DNA of 64,000 nt, taken from contig OY726565.1 of the NCBI GenBank assembly GCA_963383645.1, positions 36,623,529 to 36,687,528 on the forward strand, read 5' to 3'. The notes beneath the pieces are model-generated. The model searched no databases, was not told the origin of the DNA, and saw only the letters and a program-made list of their open reading frames with translations. Below are positions 11,845-21,320 of the stretch, one piece after another (the first letter of the stretch is position 1; every line of letters begins with the position of its first letter). The DNA comes from Muscardinus avellanarius (Eukaryota > Chordata > Mammalia > Rodentia > Gliridae). The position numbers and the translations under genes were made by a program.

Positions 11845-12297
11845 ATGAGTGCACCATCCACATCAGGACGCCAGGAAACGGGAGGAGAATTTAAGGGAAG
11901 AAATCGTGTCACAGATGATAGTCCGGAACTTAATTCCATAGATAAGGTTTTGGAGGAGGATACAAGCAAAAGAAAATGGGCAAGGTTCAGTGTAAAGTTA
12001 CATTATATTTTGAATACATTTGCTTACACAAGATCAAAATTTGAAAATCTAAATGTTAGGTTTTATTCTTTTGCCAACATAGAACGTGATCATGTATTGG
12101 CTCACTTATTCTCCATGCCGAAGCCACTGTATTTCTTAGGCACTGGGTCTCAAAGTTGCTTGCAAGACAGCCCAGGAAATGGCTGTGATGGGAGCAGACA
12201 CTCATCAGGGCTTAAGCAAGTGTCCAGAAGGTTTGCCATGACACATCTGGCAGAGAAGCAATGGAGCGTGTCCATAATTGGCAGGAAGAAATTCTGA
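11845..12297 (+). CDS. unassigned 150-codon open frame, possibly chance
   Basis: This is the longest open frame in the window that is not explained by a repeat. The predicted 150-residue product starts MSAPSTSGRQ. It is hydrophilic and mildly basic, with Ser/Gly/Arg-rich ends and a more aromatic middle, and it has no signal peptide, membrane segment or motif that I recognise. The ATG has A at -3 and G at +4 (aaaATGA is followed by GT, so +4 is A on strict reading), hence start context is only fair. No promoter, CpG island or splice signals flank it, and an AT-rich stretch follows. An open frame of this size can arise by chance in 64 kb, or be a fragment of a retrocopied gene. I assign no function. 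Confidence 0.15.
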   Translation: MSAPSTSGRQETGGEFKGRNRVTDDSPELNSIDKVLEEDTSKRKWARFSVKLHYILNTFAYTRSKFENLNVRFYSFANIERDHVLAHLFSMPKPLYFLGTGSQSCLQDSPGNGCDGSRHSSGLKQVSRRFAMTHLAEKQWSVSIIGRKKF

Positions 12298-12927
12298 CAT
12301 TGAAAGCTCTACTGTAGTAGTAACATTTCTCCCATGCCACCACTCCACCTGCTTTTAAAAAATGTAAGCCTCTATTAAGCCGAGTAAGATTTATAACACA
12401 ACTAAGACAATGATAAATAAATAATCTATCACGGGGTTATTTCATTGCAAAATGTACTTTCAGGAGGCATTAGAGGAAGAAAATGCAATGCAGTTGATGA
12501 TGAATATTTTGTGATAATGAGTATTTATAATTAGGGTCTTTTCTGGGCTGGAATGGGGGTGAGATTGTTGGCACTAATCACACTGTAAATTATTCCCTTT
12601 CATGTTCAATATTTTTACCAGTTAAAAATATGTTCAAAATAAACCTTAAGAGCAGCCTTGAAGAAGAAAAGAAGTGGCAAACAGGTCTAACACTCAGTCT
12701 GTGAAGAAGAGAAAGGACAGCCCCTCCAGCTTGTCTCTGATGATCCTGGGGGAGTTTGTAAGCTGAGTAAATGTATTGGAATCGCAGTCGACTTTTCTAG
12801 ACCTATTAAGGTTTTCCAAAAAGTAAATAAATAAATAAAACAAACACTTTAACATAAAAATCTCACTCAAAAAGTTTAAATATATTTTTATTAGGGCACT
12901 GTAATCTCACATTATAATAAAGTGTAT

Positions 12928-13138
12928 AGCTGAGTGTGGTGGCACACGCTTGTAATCCCAGCATTGGGAAGGCTGAGACCGGAGGATCACGGTTCGTGGA
13001 CAGCCTCAGCTACTTAGTGACGCCCTCGGCAACTTAGTGAGACCCTGTTTTCAAGAATAAAAAATAGGGCAGGGGGTGTAGGTCTCAGGTCGAATGCCCC
13101 TGGATTCCATCACCAGACCCGAAAAATAAATAAATAAA

Positions 13139-13139
<1 letters not shown>
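12928..13139 (+). mobile_element. B1-dID SINE
   Basis: 'agctgagtgtggtggcacac' through 'gggcagggggtgtaggtctc', then an ATAA-type tail that passes into the (ATA)n tract. Belongs to the subfamily with 'gtggacagcctcagctactt'. Confidence 0.92.

Positions 13140-13181
<42 letters not shown>
13140..13181. repeat. (ATA)n microsatellite
   Basis: About 14 ATA units between the SINE tail and the L1 fragment. Confidence 0.97.
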
Positions 13182-13182
<1 letters not shown>

Positions 13183-13765
13183 TGTATATAGCGATAGGGG
13201 CGTACATGCACACACCCCACCCCGGCTCTCAGCCCACTCCCTCCCCTTCCCCACATATGACATTAATATTAGCACTGTGAATGTTATTCATGTATGTAAT
13301 GTGTTTCCTCCATTAATTCTCCTTCACCACCTCCTAGGCTCCCTCCATCACTCCACTAGGGTGTCTCCTCCTTGATCTGGAGTCCCTCTTGTGTCCTGAA
13401 TTCTTTCTAGCTTCCAGATATGAGAAGAAACATATGATCTTTCATTTTCTGTGACTGGCTAATCTTACTTAGCATAATTTTCTCTAGATCCACTCATTTT
13501 CCTGCAAAATGAAAAATTTTGTTTTTCTTTGTTGCTGAGTAGAATTCCATTGTGAATACATCCCATCATTTTGTAATCTATTAATTTGTTGATGGTTCCA
13601 TGATTTGCCAGTTGTGAATTGTGCTGCTATAAATATGGATATGCATATATTACTATAATATCCTTATTTCACTCCAGTTGGAAAGATACCTAGGAGTAGT
13701 ATAAGCTGCTGATCAAATTTTGACACTAGTAACCTTTTCTTGGTGTTCTAAAGGAACCTCTCTCT
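13182..13765 (-). mobile_element. LINE-1 3' fragment
   Basis: The minus strand reads L1 3' UTR and the end of ORF2. Forward landmarks are 'cttacttagcataattttct', 'tgagtagaattccattgtga' and 'gtgctgctataaatatgg'. No frame is intact. Confidence 0.8.
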
Positions 13766-15676
13766 AATGATATTTACTCTGAACCCTTCTCTTTGGTTTT
13801 CTTTAAACCTCAAATATGCTGTAGTTTGTATCACTTGCATTCTTTACCCTCTGGCTTCTACTCAGGTTCAGCCAATAGGAAAAATAACCAGGAAATCAGA
13901 AATCAAAGGAAAGAAAAGTTCTTCAGCAGCTCCCTCACTGTCAGAACCACAGGTCCTGCAACAGTTGTGCCCTTCTATGACTACAGCTCCTGATGGGGTC
14001 CTTCTCTGTGGCTCCCATGTTCCCCTGGCTCCTGAGACACCTTTTTGCCTTGTATCTGCAAGCCCACAGTGGTGACAGCTCCTGTGGTATTTAGGTCCTG
14101 GATGTTGTCAGTAGCTGCTGTTGATTCCCCAACCCTGATCACATCTCTGTAACACAATTGACTCTGACTTCTGTTTCTGCTGAGACCCCAAATGATAAGT
14201 CCTCCATTTTATTTCTAAGGTTTAATATTGTTGAGGGATTTTCCTAAACCCAAAACTAGTAAGTGACAGAGTTACTAACCCATCTTAGTTTTTGGTCCAC
14301 AACTCTTTTCTTATGCCATGTTATCTATGTAGGTATATACATTCCAAATACCTGTGTTCCTCTTTTACTTCTTCCCATCACCATAGAAATCAAGGCATCG
14401 GAGACTACTGAATTTACTATCATTTTTAAAAGGCTCTGATCAGTGTTCATTTTAGAAAAGTATCTGAAATGTAAGCTCTCTGAAGCCATCATTTTCATAA
14501 AAATTCTTCTGAGTAACTATATGACCTACACAAGGTTGAAAAGATCTGAAAAGAAATCATTATTAAGAAGTTAGAAGCTCAGCACTGTATTATTTTTTTT
14601 CTTAAGTTAACTTTTGGAAAAATATAATTGAAAAAATAATAAGACAAATTTCCCAAGATAGCATTTCAATTCCTCATTTATATTGGTAGATGCCTAAAGG
14701 TATATATAAAAATATACTTAGAAGTATATTTAATTGACTTGGGCCCTGAAAATAACTAAAGGAAAGTCATATCAAGAAGTAGGGAGGGACACATTCTCTA
14801 TTTTTGTTTCATTTTTTGCAATTTTGTGTTGTCGGTTTAGATTGCATAAACTCAATTGTAAAAATAACTGAAAAACTGCAAAAACAAACTTTTCATTCTA
14901 ATTTGCTATTTCTAAAATTGTGCTGATCTTGTATATATGTAGAGTAATACTATTGAAAACGGTTACAATGGTGTAAATTAAAAATCAAATCTTGTTCCTT
15001 AATTGTATTATGAATTTCCTTTAGATGACTTTTATTATTTATTTCAAGGACCACCTAAAGTTTTAGAGTTGGGTATGAAACAAATTATTGTCTTTACAGT
15101 TATAAGTTTATGTGGGTGCTTTTTCTTTTAGACTATAGGTTTCTTAGGAAAAGATAACAAATCATAATCATGTCTGCAGTTTTGAGAACTATTCTGAAAT
15201 ATATGAACACTCACTAAATGAATATTAAATTAGTTATACTATTCTTGGCACAAACCTGCTCTGATCACCCATTTTCATATTTCTACCAAATTATAAATGT
15301 TTCCTAATGATTACAATACAATTTTTGTGAAATAGAGGAATATGTTTTTTCTTCTAATATTTTTCAAAGACAGCATGTCAACTGTTCCTGAATATTCACA
15401 TCTCTACCTTGAAAACCCTTGCACTTCCTTCCCCAGACTTACAGAACCTGTGTAAGTAGTAGCCATGGTTTTAATTACTGTGAGTGTATTTACAAACCGG
15501 TTGAACATAAAAATTTGTGTATATGTAAATGATAATACACACAAACAAAAGGCTTTATTAGAAGTTCATTTAAAGAAAATGTTATTCATTTTAGGCACTG
15601 AAATCTTGATTTCAATAGCTTAATTGTTGGGTGAGTCTCATATTCAAACCTGTATCCCGAAAAATGCCTCTTTCTC
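13766..15676. other. unique AT-rich DNA with one possible microexon
   Basis: No recognised transposon. Overlapping open frames at 13767-14075 lack supporting signals. See the separate entry at 15437-15451. Confidence 0.4.
15437..15451 (+). other. candidate 15-nt microexon
   Basis: The pyrimidine-rich acceptor 'gcacttccttccccag' is followed by 15 bases and then the donor GTAAGTAG. The length is a multiple of three and falls in the 3-27-nt range of neuronal microexons. It is short enough to be coincidence, and no flanking exons are visible in the window. Confidence 0.15.
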
Positions 15677-15688
15677 TGTGTGTGTGTA

Positions 15689-15731
<43 letters not shown>

Positions 15732-15765
15732 TGTATATATACATATATACATATATATGTATATG
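15677..15765. repeat. (TG)n-(TA)n compound microsatellite
   Basis: TG steps, then a (TA) run, then ATACATAT steps. The Tyr-Ile open frames are artefacts. Confidence 0.95.
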
Positions 15766-15985
15766 GGTGGGTCTAAAGTTCAAACGTGTATCTTGAAAGA
15801 CTTTTTTTCTTTCTATATATTTTAATTATGTATATAATGTATGTTTTGATTATATGTATATTAAAACATGTATATTTTAATTGAGCGCATGAGTTACATG
15901 AGATTAACATACACATATGTAATTAATCTCATGAATTAATTAAATCTCAAAGATTATTTTTAATGCCATTCATTTTATTTACTGT

Positions 15986-16190
15986 ACCAGGCATGGTGGT
16001 ACATGCCTGTTGTAATCCCAGTACTTGGGAGGCTGAGACAGAAGGATCAGAGATTTGAAGACAGACTTAGCAAGTAGTGAGACTCTCATCAACCTAGTAA
16101 GAACCTGTTTCAAAATAAAAAAATAAAAGTAGGGCTGGAGGTATAACTCGAAGGTTCAATCCATGGTATCACACAAAAATAAATAAATAG
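15986..16190 (+). mobile_element. B1-dID SINE, diverged
   Basis: 'accaggcatggtggtacatg' with a following ID-like half 'gggctggaggtataactcga' and an AAATAAAT tail. Confidence 0.88.
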
Positions 16191-16191
16191 A

Positions 16192-16389
16192 CAGCCGGGC
16201 ATGGTGGTGCACACTTGTAATCCCCGCGCTTGGGAGGTGGAGACAGGAGGATCACGCAGGTCCGAAGCCAGCCCCGCTGGCTTAAGAGACCTTGTTTCCA
16301 TATAAAAATATAAAATAGGTCTGGGAATGTAACTCAGAGGTAGAAGAGCTTCCAGGAAACCCAGTTCCACCAAATAAATAAATAAGTAA
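16192..16389 (+). mobile_element. B1-dID SINE, younger subfamily
   Basis: Starts 'cagccgggcatggtggtgca' directly in the tail of the previous SINE and carries the 'gagcttccaggaaacccagt' right half. A tail-into-tail tandem pair. Confidence 0.92.
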
Positions 16390-16882
16390 TAATAATTCAG
16401 ATAAGAAATATAAAAAATAATAATTATGTCCTTTATCTTGATCTCCACTCCATTTCCCACCTAGTAATAATGACTGTTACCAATTCCATTTACATCCTCC
16501 TGGGTTGTTTCTTCTGCTTAGGTATATGTATATGTGTATATGATTTGGAGTGGCTTTTATTTTGAGAATTTTATTTATGTAAATTGAGTCATGTTTTCTG
16601 ATTTTTCTTTTTGCCCTGAAGTCTTTAGATTTTCCTGCCTATATGACATCTTCTTTTAAAACGAAGAAATTAAAACTAAAAAGGGTGAAGTGGCTCTCCC
16701 AAAAGTCACACAATTATTAGCACCAAACTTATGAGAGATCTTTCTCTCAAATCTGTAATGATATGCTAGATTGTGTTTCTGGAAAAAAAATTACCTTATA
16801 CATTCCCAGGAGTCTGCTCTCCTTGCTTACTGTACAAGTCCATTACAGGTGGTACCGACTTTCAACCTCCCTTTCCCTCCAG

Positions 16883-16945
16883 GAATCAGAGGCAGCCTCT
16901 ACAATCTCGCAGCAGAAAGAGAGATGCTGAGCCCATGAAGCCTCT
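16883..16945 (+). other. candidate frame-preserving cassette exon (63 nt)
   Basis: A strong pyrimidine-rich acceptor (16858-16882, ending cctttccctccag) is followed by 63 bases and then a near-perfect donor (GTAAGT, 16946-16951). A plausible branch-site A lies in 'ggtaccgactttcaac'. One frame is open across all 63 bases with phase 2 at both ends, so inclusion would keep the frame. It would encode a basic Arg/Ser segment containing SRSRKRDAEP. The other two frames contain stops. The exon is purine-rich, as splicing enhancers often are. No flanking exons are in the window, and I do not recognise the peptide. It could be a real alternative exon of a gene whose intron spans this window, a noncoding RNA exon, or coincidence. 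Confidence 0.3.
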
Positions 16946-17089
16946 GTAAGTAACATTTATTGATCAAAGCAAGTTATATGATGTAGCTCAACATTAAGGA
17001 TATGGGAAAGTAAAATCTTCAGCAGAAAGAGGAACCATAATATTTGAAAGATTGTGATTCACCACATACGCATCTATTCTTTTTGTTTG

Positions 17090-17760
17090 TTTGACTTTAT
17101 TGATAACTTATTTTCCTATTTTATTTTTTTTCTCCTAGAATTTGGAAGTTAGCTTTAGTTTTACACTAACATGTTAAAAGTACATTTACTTCCTCAAAGT
17201 AAAATTATACTTTTAACCTTCTAAACAATGTAATTTAACTCTAGTATCCCAATACTGACCCCTATGCTATTGTTCTCCATTTGTTGAGATTTATCCACTT
17301 TTACCAAATAGTTTGCTAACATGTCTCTTTTTAATCATAGATAGTCTACATTGAGTCATTTTTTAACCTGTTGTCTATCCTATAAAACATATTTTGGTAA
17401 GGAGGGTTTTAAGGGTAAACACTATTCGTTTCTATTTATCTGAAAATGTCTTTCTATATTCCTCTTTCTTGGTTATAGTATTCTAGGTTAAGGTCTATTT
17501 TTATCCCACAGTAAACTAAACTATCCTGATTACTATTGTTGAGGATGAAAAGTTATCTATTTATCTAAATGTTGCTTCTTGTATTTAACCCGACTTCTCC
17601 CTCTTAATTTTTCCAAGATTTCCTTTTTGTCTTTGATGATCCAAGGTTTCAATATAATGGTTCTTAGATTTTTCCCACAAATCCTCATGAGGGTCAATTT
17701 ATAGTTAGATTGTTTCAAATAACTTTCCATTTTCTCCTTATTTCCTGAACCTCTATAAGA
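17090..17760. mobile_element. old LINE-1-like fragment
   Basis: 'gttatagtattctaggttaa', 'gttgaggatgaaaagttatc' and 'tttttgtctttgatgatcca' resemble, in order, a diverged segment common in old mammalian L1 copies. Heavily decayed; family and orientation are not certain. Confidence 0.4.
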
Positions 17761-18568
17761 GTACTTATTCCTTATTGACTTTTACAGAATGTGCAGAGAA
17801 TCCTGGTTAGACTTGATGTAGAGGTTTTCCTGTTAAACTTCTGACATGGAATAGGACCTGGGCTTTGTCTTTTGACATTCATAGCTCTGGAAAGCCATAT
17901 AAGTAAACTTCATGGAACTAGCCATAGATAAGTCGACTTTCCTAGAGTAGGCAAGGACTTAAAGCTTTCCTATTAACCTCTATGAATTTATGATCTTTAT
18001 TATGATTTTGTCCTTTGAGCATTTTTCTTACATTTCTCCTCAATCACAGATGCATTATTAGGTGTATTTTCAGATGCTTTTAGGGGAAGTAGATAGGGAA
18101 GTTAATGTGCTAAAGCATTCAAAGTAGTAAAAGCTCCTGATGGGCATGTTAATTAAAGATTCATAAGCAGCACAGAAGAGTATCATTGAATTTAACCCAC
18201 ATGATAAGACAAATGAAACATTACTTATTAAATACTTACATACCGTACCACATATTTTTCTGCTTTTATATTTTAGTTCTTATTCAGTAAGAATATGGAT
18301 TTTCTCTAGGGTCAATGCTTTGAAGCAATCAATAACATGGCAAACACTCTCTGAACATTGAGAAATTGCTGACAAAAGAACTAAGGATTCTCCATCATTG
18401 TAAGTAATGCTTAAAATCTGAACTTTTATTGTATATTTAAAGTAACCAAAAAAGTTCAAATGAAGTTACAAGTGAATTTATTATTATCCAATTTCTCACT
18501 AAAGAAAATGAAATATAAAACTTCTATATATAAAACTAGAGAAGAAAATAGTTTTAGACATCATAAGA
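17761..18568. other. unique DNA, no gene seen
   Basis: An acceptor-donor pair brackets 18310-18399, but all three frames contain stops. Confidence 0.4.
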
Positions 18569-18798
18569 TTTTTTTTTTTTTTTTTTTTTTTTTGCAGGTC
18601 TGGGGACAGAACCGAGGGGCATTTGACCTCTGAGCTACACCCCCTGCCCTATTGTTTTTTATTCTTTATTTTGAAACCGGGTCTCACTGAGTTGCAGAGG
18701 GCCTCAGTAAGTAGCTGAGGCTGTCTGCGAACCGTGATCCTCTGGTCGGTCTCAGCCTCCCAAATGCTGAGATTACAAGCATGCACCACCACGCCTGG
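18569..18798 (-). mobile_element. B1-dID SINE with long poly-T
   Basis: T-tract 18569-18593, ID-like half 'gcatttgacctctgagctac', B1-like half to 'caccaccacgcctggctt'. The flanks 'gacatcataagat' and 'gacattgtaagat' look like a slightly diverged target-site duplication. Confidence 0.93.
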
Positions 18799-18800
18799 CT

Positions 18801-20009
18801 TGACATTGTAAGATATTTAAGTGTGTGAACTCACTCTCCAAACTCAATTCATCAAATTCCAGAAACCGAATAAATTCAGAGAATGGCAGATTTTTATAAT
18901 ATTAAGCCTTATGATAAGACAGTGATTCATATGGGGGAAAATTAAAGGGTATAAATTTTATGGACATAAAGATGTGTGGAAGGCAGAGAATAAAGTAACA
19001 ACAACAACAAAATATCACATTTCCTTGAACCACAAAAGATCAAGCCATCAAAGTGAAATTTCAAAGAGCTTTTTCTCATTCATTAAAAAAATTCATGATT
19101 TCTTCTTATATTATTAAATATTTCTTCTGTAAAAATTAAATATGATTGAAAGTTTCTACTAGTTGAACAGAGGCTTTAAGTTTTACAGCTTTGGTTCTAC
19201 TTATGTGTGTGTTAACCACAGTCTGAAAATATCACTGACCAAGAAAATTTAGTAGAGCTGCACAAAACAATTTATGAAGTCATAATTCTCTGCAACCTCT
19301 TTCTTTTCCTCTGCCCTCACCAGTAGTTCATGTCAAACACAGGCAAATTTCTGAATTTCCTTATTAAAGTGGAAAAAGAGTCAAGTACATTCACACTTGG
19401 AAAAACAACAACAATAACAACAGCAACAACAACAACAAAAAAACAAATCCCTCATTCAATTCTATGGTAACTCTGCTTTTTCTATTTCTGTAGTAACTTT
19501 TTAAATCTCTAATTGTGACTAGTTTCAGCACACAATACAGTCATAATTTATTGAGAAAATTCCTATCAAGGATAATATTTTCTATTTCCTGTTCCCACCT
19601 CCAAATCCAAACATTGGTACTTGCTTCCTATTAGAGTATTAGCTCTTGAACTCATTCTTCCAAAGACAGTTTAAATCTGCTGAACAAGGAAGAACATATA
19701 TCACAAGCATATCTGCCCCTCAACTTTCTACCAGCCCAAAAATATGAGATGCAAAAATCCTACTTTTATTAATGATAACTATATAGATTTCTATTTTACT
19801 TCTTCCAAACTTGTTCTGAATCTCAAATAGTAAAATGTCAGACGTTGTTATAAATAGTATCGAATATAAATTTGAAGCATAAACTCTTGTTCATTAAACA
19901 AAACCCAAACTGTGGTATTTTGTATTTAATGTCTGTGTGGTCTGGCCAAACATGAAATTCAGCTATTTCTCTTTTTTGTTTGTTTTTGGGAATATTTGAA
20001 CATTTTGTT
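18801..20009. other. unique AT-rich DNA with a CAA-rich tract
   Basis: No gene or transposon recognised. An imperfect (CAA)n tract lies at 19401-19445. Confidence 0.4.
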
Positions 20010-20150
20010 TTTACTTATTTTATTTTAATAAATATATTAAATGTATTATTACTTGACAAAGATATATATATTTGTGGCATACATGATATTTTATGTTTAG
20101 TTATATTGTAAGATATTTAAATCAATTGACATATCCATTACCTCCTATGC

Positions 20151-20591
20151 TGTTGTGGTTAGATACAGAATGTCCCATGAAGAGCTCATGTATTAATGTT
20201 TAGAGGTGATACAATTAAGTCATGAGTGTTGTAATCTTATCAGTAAATAAATCCATTGTAATGGATTTTGTGGAAACTCAGGCCAGTGGGATATACCTGG
20301 AGAAGGTAGGTCCCTGGAAGGTGTGTTTTTAGAGATTGTACTTCTGTTTTTGAATCCCCTTTCTGACTGTCTCTAGCTTCTGGCCTCCTTGATGTGAAAG
20401 CAGAGCCCTTCTCTCTCCCTCTTACTCTCTCTCTGATTCCCACCACCCACCATGCCCAAGCTCCAAAGACCTGCCCTAACTTATACTAAACTCTGAGATC
20501 TCCAAGAAATAGTGAACAAATAAATTTTTCTTCCTCTAAGTTGTGTGGTCAGTTGCCTTGGATTATATAAATGAGAGTGCTGACTGAGGCA
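20151..20591 (+). mobile_element. MaLR-type (ERVL-MaLR) solo LTR
   Basis: 441 bp starting 'tgttgtggttagataca' and ending 'gtgctgactgaggca' (TG...CA). Order and content fit MaLR LTRs, including the 'caataaattttt'-like polyadenylation region near 20520. Flanks 20146-20150 (tatgc) and 20592-20596 (tatac) agree at 4 of 5 bases, as expected for the 5-bp duplication of this class. Inserted in the old L1. Confidence 0.8.
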
Positions 20592-20651
20592 TATACATTG
20601 TGGTGAACACATTTAAATCTATTACCTTAGCAATTTCATATATACAATTTA

Positions 20652-20654
<3 letters not shown>

Positions 20655-20695
<41 letters not shown>

Positions 20696-20700
20696 TATTA
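20655..20700. repeat. (TTA)n microsatellite
   Basis: About 14 TTA units at the tail side of the antisense SINE. Confidence 0.97.
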
Positions 20701-20904
20701 TGCAGTGCTGGGGATTGAACCCAGGAGTATTGCTTCTCTGAACTACACCCCAGTCCAATTTTTTAGTCTTTTTATTTTTTGAAGCAGGGTTTCTCTGAGC
20801 TGTGAAGGGTCTCACTAAGTAGCTAAGGCTGTCCATGAACTGTGATCTTCCAGTCTCTGCCTCCTGAATACTGGGATTACAAGCATGTGCCACCATGCCT
20901 GGCC
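20701..20904 (-). mobile_element. B1-dID SINE
   Basis: 'gcagtgctggggattgaacc' to 'gtgccaccatgcctggcc'. Its tail side is the TTA tract. Confidence 0.92.
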
Positions 20905-21320
20905 TTACAATACATTATTATTAACTTAGTCACCATGTGTACAGATTTTCTGAACTTATTTTTCTTATATAACTGATGTTTTGTATGTTTTTCCCAATAA
21001 TCTCCTTAATTCCTACCCACACCCCAACTCCTGCTATCATTTTACTTTCTGCTTTTTGTGCTGCAATATACATTGATATGCATGTATTGCTATAGTATTC
21101 TGACTTTAATTCTTTTGTAAAGGTACCAAAAGTGGTATAGCTGAGTTAAATGGTGGTTCCATTCCTATTGCTAGTGATATTGACTATTTTAATAATATTT
21201 ATTGGCCATTTGCATTTCTTCTTTGGAGAAGTATCAATTCAATTTATTTGCCCATTTTTTATTGGGTTATTTGGTTTTGCAGTGTTAAGTATCTTTGAGT
21301 TCTTTATATGTGTGTCTGTA

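Larger units (their letters stand above)
20010..21320 (-). mobile_element. old LINE-1 3' region with two nested insertions
   Basis: Old L1 3' UTR sequence on the minus strand is seen before 20150, between the LTR and the TTA tract, and after 20905. Landmarks are 'gacatatccattacctcc', 'gtggtgaacacatttaaatc' and 'acaatacattattattaact'; ORF2 sequence follows to about 21320. It is split by a MaLR LTR (20151-20591) and a SINE (20701-20904). Confidence 0.65.

Noticed and set aside
18310..18399. Exon-like segment with acceptor and GTAAGT donor
   Set aside because: All three frames contain stops and the exon end is a poor donor context; a noncoding exon cannot be excluded.
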